Shown: positions 1 through 5,180 of the stretch, piece by piece
How positions within the stretch are numbered: position 1 is the stretch's first letter
How the letters are laid out: every line of letters begins with the position of its first letter
NCBI GenBank assembly: GCA_041495845.1
Contig: JBGQDM010000160.1
Coordinates: 1 to 5,180, forward strand
Direction: 5' to 3'
Source: JBGQDM01 sp041495845
Lineage (GTDB): Bacteria; Acidobacteriota; Terriglobia; Terriglobales; Acidobacteriaceae
Length of the DNA: 5,180 nucleotides
Position numbers and translations under genes: made by a program
Notes under the pieces: model-generated
Database searches by the model: none
Told to the model about the DNA's origin: nothing
The model's input: the letters and a program-made list of their open reading frames with translations, nothing else

Positions 1-231
1 AATGACTGGGGCGGCGTGTCGCCGCTGACGCCGGACTTTATCAATCCGGAAGCGCCGTGGCCGCATCTGCACGAGTTGGAACGGCGCACCGAAGCGAAGG
101 GAGCACGGCTGGTGCAGCGGCTGCCGGTCTATCCGGAGTTTGTGGCGATGGCAGCGACGAAGAGTGACTTGCTGGCGGGGCGTCTCGAAGCCGCTGGCGA
201 TGATTGCGGATATGCGCGGAGGGCCGCATGA
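1..231 (+). CDS. cofG: CofG C-terminal end (Fo synthase subunit 1), 5' truncated
   Basis: The reading frame is open from base 1 and ends in TGA at 229-231, giving the last 76 residues. The opening residues NDWGGVSPLTP, then NPEAPWPHL and RLPVYPEFV, match the C-terminal part of CofG, the radical SAM enzyme that with CofH builds the deazaflavin Fo (EC 4.3.1.32) from a tyrosine-derived intermediate and 5-amino-6-ribitylaminouracil. The end (GDDCGYARRA) also fits the usual CofG tail. The radical SAM CxxxCxxC motif lies outside the window. In actinobacterial FbiC the CofG half comes first and CofH second; here the CofG-type end is followed directly by a stop, so this is a stand-alone CofG or a fusion in the reverse order. 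It overlaps cofD by four bases (ATGA). Confidence 0.86.
   Translation, partial: NDWGGVSPLTPDFINPEAPWPHLHELERRTEAKGARLVQRLPVYPEFVAMAATKSDLLAGRLEAAGDDCGYARRAA
218..223 (+). promoter_or_regulatory. Ribosome binding site of cofD
   Basis: GGAGGG lies inside the last codons of cofG and ends four bases before the ATG at 228. It decides the cofD start: an earlier in-frame ATG at 204 would add eight residues ahead of the conserved MITVLTGGTGGAK opening and has no comparable site. Confidence 0.75.
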
Positions 232-1187
232 TTACGGTGCTCACGGGGGGAACGGGCGGCGCGAAATTCATCGAGGGTTTGGCGCAGGTTGTGCCGCCGG
301 AGCAGATCACCGTCATCGTGAACATGGGCGATGATCTGTTGTGGTGGGGATTACAGGTTTGTCCGGATCTGGATTCGGTGACCTACGCGCTGGCGGGGAT
401 GCTGAGCAAGGAGCGCGGCTGGGGCGTCGAGGGGGACACGTATCAGTGTCAGGGCGTGATGGGGCGGCTGGGAGCACCGACCTGGTTCACGATTGGCGAC
501 CGCGATCTGGCCACGCATCTGTTCCGCTCGCAGCAGTTGGCGGCGGGCAAGTCTCTGAGCGACGCGACGGCGGAGATCACGCGGCGTTTCGGAGTAAAAG
601 CTCGCATCCTGCCAGCCACCGATGAGCGAGTGGAGACGCGGGTACAAACGCCGGTAGGCGAGTTGAGCTTCGAGGAGTATTTCGTGCAGCGCTGGTATCA
701 AGATCCGGTGAGCGCGGTGCGGTTTGCCGGGATTGAGGCAGCGCGTCCGGCGCCGGGTGTGATCGAGGCCATTGAGCAGGCGGAAGCGGTGCTGCTGGCT
801 CCGAGTAATCCGGTGACCAGTATCGGGCCAATTCTGGCGGTGACGGGGATACGTGAGGCGCTGTGCCGGACGTCCGCGGTGGTGGCGGCGGTGAGTCCGA
901 TTGTTGCCGGCAAGGCGGTGTCCGGACCCGCGGGGGTACTGATGCAGGCAGTGGGCTTGCCAGTGTCGATTGCGGGCGTCGCCCAGGCCTACTCCGGCTT
1001 TCTTGATTTGCTGGTGGTGGACGAGGCCGACGCGGGGGCAGCGCGCGAGTTGCGAACTCCGGAATTGCAGGTGGAGTGCGCGCCGACGATCATGAAGACG
1101 TTGCTGGAGAAAGTGGCGCTCGCCAAAAATGTTTTGGACATGGTAGCGCGGCGGGCAAGCAGCCGTGCTTCGGAGCAGCGAGTATGA
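228..1187 (+). CDS. cofD: CofD, phospholactate-type transferase forming F420-0
   Basis: CofD (FbiA in mycobacteria; EC 2.7.8.28) transfers the phospho-acid moiety of a GDP-activated intermediate made by CofC onto Fo, releasing GMP and giving F420-0 or an analogue. The product is 319 residues, normal for the family. Visible signatures are GGTGGAK at residues 7-13 (nucleotide-binding start), VNMGDD at 31-36, CPDLDS at 45-50 (family acidic residues for metal and substrate), GDRDLATH at 90-97, PSNPVTSIGPIL at 192-203 and VSPIV at 222-226. The ATG at 228 is chosen because the conserved fold begins there, a GGAGGG site sits just upstream, and it overlaps the cofG stop as ATGA. The last 14 or so residues (ARRASSRASEQRV) look like a non-conserved tail. 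The 3' end overlaps cofC by four bases. No missing key residue or frameshift is seen. Confidence 0.95.
   Translation: MITVLTGGTGGAKFIEGLAQVVPPEQITVIVNMGDDLLWWGLQVCPDLDSVTYALAGMLSKERGWGVEGDTYQCQGVMGRLGAPTWFTIGDRDLATHLFRSQQLAAGKSLSDATAEITRRFGVKARILPATDERVETRVQTPVGELSFEEYFVQRWYQDPVSAVRFAGIEAARPAPGVIEAIEQAEAVLLAPSNPVTSIGPILAVTGIREALCRTSAVVAAVSPIVAGKAVSGPAGVLMQAVGLPVSIAGVAQAYSGFLDLLVVDEADAGAARELRTPELQVECAPTIMKTLLEKVALAKNVLDMVARRASSRASEQRV
1172..1175 (+). promoter_or_regulatory. Ribosome binding site of cofC
   Basis: GGAG lies within the end of cofD, eight bases before the ATG at 1184. It supports starting cofC at the ATGA overlap and not at an in-frame ATG at 1076, whose extra 36 residues lie wholly within cofD and look nothing like the family. 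Confidence 0.6.
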
Positions 1188-1834
1188 TTCTGGTTCCGGT
1201 AAAAAATCTGGCGCAGGCCAAGCAGCGGCTGACGGCGATGCTGGATCAGAAGGCGCGTACGGATCTGGCACAGGCGATGTTGCACGATGTGCTGGACGCG
1301 CTGCGGCCACTGCGGACCCGGGTGACAGTGGCGCTGGTGACCAGTGACCACTTTGCCGTGGCGCTGGCGCGGCAGGGTGGCTTCGAAATCATTACGGACG
1401 CGGCCAATCCAGGAGAAACGGGCGCCATCGAGATGGCCAGCGCGGAGTGTGTGAAGCGCGGCGCCGAGTGGAACCTGGTGCTGCCGGCCGACATTCCGCT
1501 CATCGAGACCTGGGAAGTGGAACGGATTCTGGATGCGGCACCGGCCGCCGGGACGGTGCTGGTGCCGGCAGGCGACGGGCGGGGGACGAATGCGGTGTTG
1601 CGCCGGCCAGCGCAGCTTTTTCCGCTGCGCTTTGGCAATGACAGTTTCCAGCCGCACTTGGCGGCGGCACGCGCCACCGGCCTGCCCTGCACCGTCATCG
1701 AATTGCCCGGCATCGCGGTCGACGTGGACAATCCTGCCGACCTCCGCCAGTTGATGGACGCCCCGGGAAACTGCCGCGCCCAACGGCTGGTGCGCAGCTG
1801 GAAACTTCCCCACGAAATTTCCGCAGCCTCATGA
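1184..1834 (+). CDS. cofC: CofC, phospho-acid guanylyltransferase
   Basis: CofC (FbiD in mycobacteria) condenses GTP with a three-carbon phospho-acid to give the GDP-linked donor used by CofD. Known homologues use 2-phospho-L-lactate, phosphoenolpyruvate or 3-phosphoglycerate; the sequence alone does not tell me which applies here. The 216-residue product has the order expected of this nucleotidyltransferase fold: ILVPVKNLAQAKQRL at residues 2-16, LPADIPL at 100-106 with the likely metal-binding Asp103, GDGRGTNAVL at 130-139, FGNDSFQPH at 150-158 and DVDNPADL at 180-187. The segment ETGAIEMA at 78-85 stands where many homologues have a GLNxAL-type motif, so the substrate loop may differ. Residues from about 193 to 216 form a non-conserved tail. 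It overlaps cofD upstream and cofE downstream by four bases each. Confidence 0.93.
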   Translation: MILVPVKNLAQAKQRLTAMLDQKARTDLAQAMLHDVLDALRPLRTRVTVALVTSDHFAVALARQGGFEIITDAANPGETGAIEMASAECVKRGAEWNLVLPADIPLIETWEVERILDAAPAAGTVLVPAGDGRGTNAVLRRPAQLFPLRFGNDSFQPHLAAARATGLPCTVIELPGIAVDVDNPADLRQLMDAPGNCRAQRLVRSWKLPHEISAAS

Positions 1835-2598
1835 TGCCAGGACACCCGCCACGAGTGGAAATCCTGCCCCTCCCCATGGCAGGCGAGATCCAGGCGGGGG
1901 ACTCGGTGGCAGAAAAGCTTCTGGCGGCGCTGCGCCGGGAGAAATTGGCCCTCCAGAACCACGATGTCCTCGTGGTGAAACACAAGATCATCTCCAAAGC
2001 TGAGGGCATGCTGGTGCGGCTGGCGACGGTGCGTCCGTCAGCGCGGGCGCGTGCGTGGGCCCGGAAGAACAAGCTGGATGCGCGCGTAGTCGAGTTGGCG
2101 CTGCGGGAGAGCCGGCGCGTGGTACGGCAGCGGCGCAATGTGCTCATCACGGAAACGCACCACGGGTTCATCTGCGCCAACAGCGGGGTGGATGTGTCAA
2201 ACGTGGACGGTGGAGAGAGTGCGGTGTTGTTGCCGCGGGACGCGGACCGCTCGGCGCGCCGGTTGCGCCGGGAGCTGCGGCGGCAGTTCGCGGTCCCTCT
2301 TGCCGTGATCATCAGCGACAGTTTTGGACGCCCGTGGCGCGAAGGCTTGACGGAAGTTGCGCTCGGGGTGGCCGGGCTGCGTCCGTTGCACGACTACCGT
2401 GGACGCCGCGATGCAGCGGGATACGCGTTGCACTCCACCGTGGAAGCAGTGGCGGATGAGCTCGCCTGTGCCGCGGGGCTGGTCTGCGGAAAACTGGAGC
2501 AAACGCCCGCGTGCATCATTCGGGGATTCAAATATCAGGCCGGCGCGGGCAGTGGGCAGCAGTTGCTGCGCTCGGCAAAGTTTGATTTGTTCCGATGA
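1831..2598 (+). CDS. cofE: CofE, F420-0:gamma-glutamyl ligase (stand-alone)
   Basis: CofE uses GTP to add L-glutamate to F420-0 and then extends the gamma-linked tail (EC 6.3.2.31 and 6.3.2.34). The product is 255 residues, the length of single-domain archaeal and bacterial CofE; it ends in FDLFR, a typical CofE terminus, so the FMN-binding nitroreductase domain of actinobacterial FbiB is absent. Signatures are AGDSVAEKL at residues 22-30, HKIISKAEG at 51-59, ESRRVVR at 93-99, ETHHGFICANSGVDVSN at 108-124, SDSFGRPWREG at 162-172 and VALGVAGL at 176-183. The start is ATGATG at 1831 or 1834. The first ATG makes the ATGA overlap with the cofC stop. No Shine-Dalgarno sequence is visible upstream, so initiation probably depends on ribosomes finishing cofC. 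It is the last gene of the operon and is followed by a terminator hairpin. Confidence 0.95.
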   Translation: MMPGHPPRVEILPLPMAGEIQAGDSVAEKLLAALRREKLALQNHDVLVVKHKIISKAEGMLVRLATVRPSARARAWARKNKLDARVVELALRESRRVVRQRRNVLITETHHGFICANSGVDVSNVDGGESAVLLPRDADRSARRLRRELRRQFAVPLAVIISDSFGRPWREGLTEVALGVAGLRPLHDYRGRRDAAGYALHSTVEAVADELACAAGLVCGKLEQTPACIIRGFKYQAGAGSGQQLLRSAKFDLFR

Positions 2599-2658
2599 GT
2601 TGTCGCGCAGAGACTCGACTGCGCCGTTCGAGACAGGATGAAAATCGCACCGGAAAAC

Positions 2659-2691
2659 GAAAAGACCGCCCGGCAACAGGGCGGCCTTTTC
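2659..2691. terminator. Bidirectional rho-independent terminator
   Basis: A 13-base arm (2659-2671, GAAAAGACCGCCC) pairs with 2679-2691 with a single A-C mismatch and encloses a seven-base loop (GGCAACA). On the plus strand the GC stem runs into CTTTTCTT, about 90 bases past the cofE stop. On the minus strand the same stem runs into TTTTCGTTTT (complement of 2654-2663), about 190 bases past the stop of the membrane protein gene. The position between two convergent genes and the U-rich run on both sides support termination in both directions. Confidence 0.85.
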
Positions 2692-2876
2692 TTCAAGGGA
2701 AAGTAGTTCCAACGGAAGCAAACCGTCAAAACTCTTCAGGCAAATCTTATGAGCCGAAAAAGGAGGGTGTCAAGGAAATTTTGAGAAATAAATAGCTTTG
2801 TTATCAACAAGTTGCAAAACTGTTCCGAATTTGAAAAAGGTTCCTCGAAATCGCGGAAAACCTCCCTCAAAGCACC
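2692..2876. other. AT-rich intergenic spacer between convergent genes
   Basis: This stretch is clearly richer in A and T than the flanking genes. I find no coding region with conserved character and no tRNA-like fold. It holds an SD-like AGGAGGG at 2761-2767 with no start codon at useful spacing, and a small palindrome TTGTT-ATC-AACAA at 2798-2810 with no obvious partner gene. It most likely serves as the 3' untranslated region of the minus-strand gene, since the shared terminator lies beyond it. Confidence 0.5.
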
Positions 2877-3995
2877 TTAACTGTTCTTGATTGAGCCACT
2901 TGCGTTCGGATCGGGGCTGCGTTCCTGGATCCGGTCGAGGTGCAGGCTGATGAATTCCGTCTGGCCTGGCCGGCCGAAAACCCGTCCCGGAAACAGCCGG
3001 TTGAGGAGTATCCGGACCCCGCCGAAGGCCACCCCACTGATCAGAGCGAAGGCCAGCACGATTCCGGTGAGCAGAATCACGCCGACAATCAGATTGCCAG
3101 GGTTGTCGCGCGGAGAGAGATAGGTTTTCTCGTCCCAGGTGACTTTGGCGTCGTAGTTGACCGCGCCCAGCAGTTTCTTCGCATCGTCGGCACTCATGTT
3201 GCCGGCTACAACGACGACGAGAGGTCCACTGCGCCTGGTGTGGAAGGTGCCAGCCGCTTCGTCGTTTTGTTTCGCGGCGTCAATCCCGCGCAAGCGCTCG
3301 GCGGCGATCTGCGGCGTGGGATAGCTGATCACGGTTACGGTGGCAGTGCCCGCGGCACTCTGGTACTCCGCTGTGGCAAGCTCGGCGCTGAGGCTGAAGT
3401 CCACCAGTTCGGGGCTCAGTGGCACCGCTGCTTTGGTCATGGCGACTGGGCCGAGCAGGTAGCGCATGGAGTTTTTCACCACCGCTTGGCGCGGCAGATA
3501 CAGCGGCAGGGTGGGCAAATTGGCAGCTGTACCGCCGGGAAGCGGTAGAGCACGGGCCAATTCGCGCAGCTCCGCCGCCGACATGGCGGTGAGTCCTTCG
3601 AAAACAGCGTCCACCAGAACATTGCCGCGAAAGAACAGGACACGCTCGTTGGCGGAAGCGCTTTGATCGCCAATGTTCTCTTTCAGCATCTCCGGAATGC
3701 GATAGCTGGAAAATGCGCCCAGTGCGCCGCTGGCGTCGGCAAAACGAGCGGCCTTGATGGTCAGCTTGCGCCCGTCGCTGGTGTAGGTGGCCGACTCGAA
3801 ATCGGTGAAGGCATATTCCTTGAGCAGCGCGGCGCCGGTAACGTCCGCCACCGCGGCGTCCTGACTGCGCACCACCGCGCCCGAACGCTGCCATCCGGCG
3901 AAGGTTTCGGGCAAAATGGCGGGCGAAGCGGGCGCGGCCAAAGTCAGCGGCGCCAGCAGCACAAGACATAGCAAGCTGAAGAAGAATCGCATCAT
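2877..3995 (-). CDS. Secreted, C-terminally anchored protein of unknown function (DUF6599-like)
   Basis: The 372-residue product has a signal peptide (residues 1-20, hydrophobic core FFFSLLCLVLLAPL, likely cut after LTLA), a region of about 280 residues predicted outside the cytoplasm, one membrane helix at about 302-325 (IVGVILLTGIVLAFALISGV) and a basic cytoplasmic tail of about 45 residues. The N-in signal and the Arg-rich segment after the helix agree with this topology. The mature start, LPETFAGWQRSG, and overall build resemble DUF6599 proteins, which I remember mainly from Acidobacteriota; that match is from memory. Residues about 68-150 and 208-280 look like two copies of one alpha-beta unit. 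No catalytic motif or cysteine cluster is recognisable. The start is ATGATG at 3995 or 3992, both just before the signal peptide, with no clear Shine-Dalgarno sequence. It follows the amidase gene by 98 bases on the same strand, so the two could be cotranscribed, but a link in function is only a guess. Confidence 0.85.
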   Translation of the reverse strand: MMRFFFSLLCLVLLAPLTLAAPASPAILPETFAGWQRSGAVVRSQDAAVADVTGAALLKEYAFTDFESATYTSDGRKLTIKAARFADASGALGAFSSYRIPEMLKENIGDQSASANERVLFFRGNVLVDAVFEGLTAMSAAELRELARALPLPGGTAANLPTLPLYLPRQAVVKNSMRYLLGPVAMTKAAVPLSPELVDFSLSAELATAEYQSAAGTATVTVISYPTPQIAAERLRGIDAAKQNDEAAGTFHTRRSGPLVVVVAGNMSADDAKKLLGAVNYDAKVTWDEKTYLSPRDNPGNLIVGVILLTGIVLAFALISGVAFGGVRILLNRLFPGRVFGRPGQTEFISLHLDRIQERSPDPNASGSIKNS

Positions 3996-4003
3996 CCGGA
4001 ATG

Positions 4004-4028
4004 GGCGCGCAGCGGGGAGCGCCGCGCC
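4004..4028 (-). other. GC-rich hairpin in the leader of the membrane protein gene
   Basis: GGCGCG at 4004-4009 can pair with CGCGCC at 4023-4028, leaving a 13-base loop. On the minus-strand transcript the fold would end eight bases before the start codon, where a ribosome binding site would lie, and no Shine-Dalgarno sequence is visible there. There is no U-tract, so it is not a terminator. In GC-rich DNA a six-base stem can occur by chance. Confidence 0.25.
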
Positions 4029-4034
4029 TGTACC

Positions 4035-4069
4035 TCTAATTAGACTACCGGGGCAGCAGGAAAGTTTCC
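4035..4069 (-). promoter_or_regulatory. Possible promoter of the membrane protein gene
   Basis: The 98-base gap upstream of the gene contains a short AT island in GC-rich surroundings: the perfect ten-base palindrome TCTAATTAGA at 4035-4044, which could act as a -10 element or an operator. On the minus strand GGAAAC lies upstream (4069-4064), reminiscent of an ECF-sigma -35 element, but the 19-base spacing to TCTAA is longer than usual. A sigma-70 -35 hexamer is not evident. This is a weak, position-based call. Confidence 0.2.
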
Positions 4070-4093
4070 AGCCGGGCGCCCCCGAAGCCCTGT

Positions 4094-5180
4094 TTATTGG
4101 CCGTCGCTGCGGGTAATGCGGCTGGCCACGCGTACCCCGCTCAATCCGCTGGCATAGTGGGCGATGCCACGATAGAGCGACTCGGCAATGCGTTGCCGAT
4201 GGTCGGGAGTTTGTAGCTTGCGCGCGTCGGTAGGGTTGCTGACAAAGGAAATCTCGGCCAGGATCGAAGGCATGTTGGCGCCGATGAGCACGATAAACGG
4301 TGCTTTGCGCACACCGCGGTTGCGCATGCCGGGATTCTTCACCGCCAGACCGCTGTGCAGCGCCGACTGCACGTCGCCGGCAAACTCGCGCGACTCCTCA
4401 ATTTTTTCTTTCAGCGCGATCTTCTTCACCAGGTCCTGCAATTCGTGCACGCTCTTGTCGGAAACGGCGTTCTCGCGGGCCGCCACTTCCAATGCGTCCT
4501 TCGAAGAAGTGAAATTCAGGTAATAGGTTTCCACGCCGCGGGCATCGGGATCGTCGCTGGAGTTGGCATGCACGGAGACGAAGAGGTCGGCCTGTTCGCG
4601 ATTGGCAATGGCGGTGCGGGTCTCAAGTGGAATGAAAGTATCATCCTGGCGCGTGTAGATCACTTCCGCACCCAGCCGTTGCTGCAGCAGTTTGCCCAGG
4701 CGCCGGCTCACGTCGAGCACGACGTCTTTTTCCCGCACGCCGTTCGGGCCGATGGTGCCGGTGTCATGGCCTCCGTGTCCGGCATCGATCACAATCTTGC
4801 CGATCTTGAGACCGAGGGCGCGAATGAGGGAGCGGTCGCCGTCGGCGGTCGGACGCGCTTCGTGGATTTCCGCGGTTTTGGTGTCAGTCTTGCGGCTGGA
4901 CTTGCCCTTCCGCGAACTCCGAGGGTCGGACGGCAGATCGGAAATCCTGGCTGGGGCCGATTCCTTCGCGGACTGCACCGGCTCGTCGTCGGCAGCTTTC
5001 TGTGCCCGTTTCTTGGCTTCGGGGGCCTTGCTGATGGCAGGCTTTGCGTCGTCCGTATCCGTAGCTTCCGTATCTGGGTCGGATGGTGGCGGGGTCTTGG
5101 CCGCTGCCGCCTTCACCGGGGCGTTCGTCACTCTTACTTTTTCCGTCGCCGGGGCCGCCGCGGCTTTCTTCGATGCGGAC
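4094..5180 (-). CDS. N-acetylmuramoyl-L-alanine amidase (Amidase_3), 5' truncated
   Basis: The enzyme cleaves the amide bond between MurNAc and the stem peptide of peptidoglycan (EC 3.5.1.28) in the periplasm, usually for septum splitting or wall turnover. The frame is open from the window edge to TAA at 4094-4096, so the true start and any signal peptide lie outside; a GTG at 5131 is in frame, but the similar Ala/Lys-rich sequence continues upstream of it, so I do not take it as the start. Counting from that GTG, residues 1-105 are low-complexity (Ala, Lys, Pro, Asp, Ser), likely a flexible linker. The Amidase_3 domain runs from about 110 to 332: KIVIDAGHGGHD with zinc ligand His119, Glu134 in REKDVVL, His188 in SVHANS and catalytic Glu293 in AEISFVSN, all present. 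Between His188 and Glu293 a charged helical stretch (about 224-250) may correspond to the regulatory insert of AmiB/AmiC-type amidases. A membrane protein gene follows after 98 bases on the same strand. Confidence 0.93.
   Translation of the reverse strand, partial: SASKKAAAAPATEKVRVTNAPVKAAAAKTPPPSDPDTEATDTDDAKPAISKAPEAKKRAQKAADDEPVQSAKESAPARISDLPSDPRSSRKGKSSRKTDTKTAEIHEARPTADGDRSLIRALGLKIGKIVIDAGHGGHDTGTIGPNGVREKDVVLDVSRRLGKLLQQRLGAEVIYTRQDDTFIPLETRTAIANREQADLFVSVHANSSDDPDARGVETYYLNFTSSKDALEVAARENAVSDKSVHELQDLVKKIALKEKIEESREFAGDVQSALHSGLAVKNPGMRNRGVRKAPFIVLIGANMPSILAEISFVSNPTDARKLQTPDHRQRIAESLYRGIAHYASGLSGVRVASRITRSDGQ

Noticed and set aside
351..1310. A 319-codon open frame on the minus strand, antisense to cofD.
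   Set aside because: It lies wholly opposite well-conserved cofD and the start of cofC; the product is rich in Arg, His and Pro without any recognisable motif, as expected for an antisense frame in GC-rich DNA.
1246..2312. Long overlapping minus-strand open frames opposite cofC and cofE (1246-1983 and 1695-2312; another at 989-1813).
   Set aside because: They mirror conserved genes, have Arg/Ser-rich compositions and show no family signature or ribosome binding site.
2595..2795. A 66-codon frame starting at an ATGA overlap with the cofE stop, which would continue the pattern of overlapping genes.
   Set aside because: It reads straight through the terminator hairpin, is made of Arg, Lys, Gly and Asn without hydrophobic pattern, and resembles no known family.
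2761..2800. A strong SD-like AGGAGGG at 2761-2767, hinting at a small gene in the spacer.
   Set aside because: The only nearby starts are a GTG touching the motif, which stops after five codons, and a TTG at 2781, which stops after four.
2798..2814. TTGTTATCAACAA palindrome with TTATCAACA resembling a DnaA box, considered as an origin element or operator.
   Set aside because: It is a single copy with a mismatch to the consensus, without neighbouring boxes, and lies between convergent genes where an operator would have no promoter to act on.
2940..3969. Open frames within the membrane protein gene (plus strand 2940-3548; minus strand 3280-3969 in another frame).
   Set aside because: The frame at 2877-3995 has a proper signal peptide and membrane helix; the others have neither and are explained by base composition.
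4074..4092. GGGC/GCCC inverted repeat just past the amidase stop, considered as a terminator.
   Set aside because: The stem is only about four base pairs and no U-tract follows on the minus strand.

Overview
This GC-rich window carries two blocks of genes that point at each other. The left block (1-2598, plus strand) is a tightly packed coenzyme F420 biosynthesis operon: the 3' end of cofG, then complete cofD, cofC and cofE. The right block (2877-5180, minus strand) holds a secreted, membrane-anchored protein of unknown function and, upstream of it, most of a cell-wall amidase gene that runs off the window edge. A hairpin at 2659-2691 with a U-tract on both strands sits between the blocks and probably terminates both transcripts.

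The F420 genes cover most of the pathway. CofG makes half of the deazaflavin Fo synthase reaction. CofC activates a three-carbon phospho-acid with GTP, CofD joins that unit to Fo to give an F420-0-type product, and CofE adds glutamates. Each of the three junctions is an ATGA overlap of stop and start codons, so the four proteins are probably translated as a coupled unit. CofE is a stand-alone ligase without the nitroreductase domain of actinobacterial FbiB. The CofG fragment ends in a stop codon and is not followed by a CofH half, so the actinobacterial FbiC arrangement (CofG then CofH) is excluded. No cofH, dehydro-F420 reductase or F420-dependent enzyme is visible in the window.

The minus-strand block looks like envelope biology. 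The amidase has a complete Amidase_3 domain with all zinc and catalytic residues, preceded by a long low-complexity linker. The 372-residue protein downstream has a signal peptide, an extracytoplasmic region that seems to be an internal duplication, one C-terminal membrane helix and a short basic tail. From memory it resembles the DUF6599 family.

The organism is a bacterium with high-GC coding DNA. The DUF6599-like protein, the style of the amidase linker and the F420 operon of separate cofG/D/C/E genes suggest an acidobacterium, but this is inference from protein style and was not tested by a search. I see no mobile element, CRISPR array, tRNA or rRNA. The window is mostly recognisable biology; the least understood item is the duplicated membrane protein.
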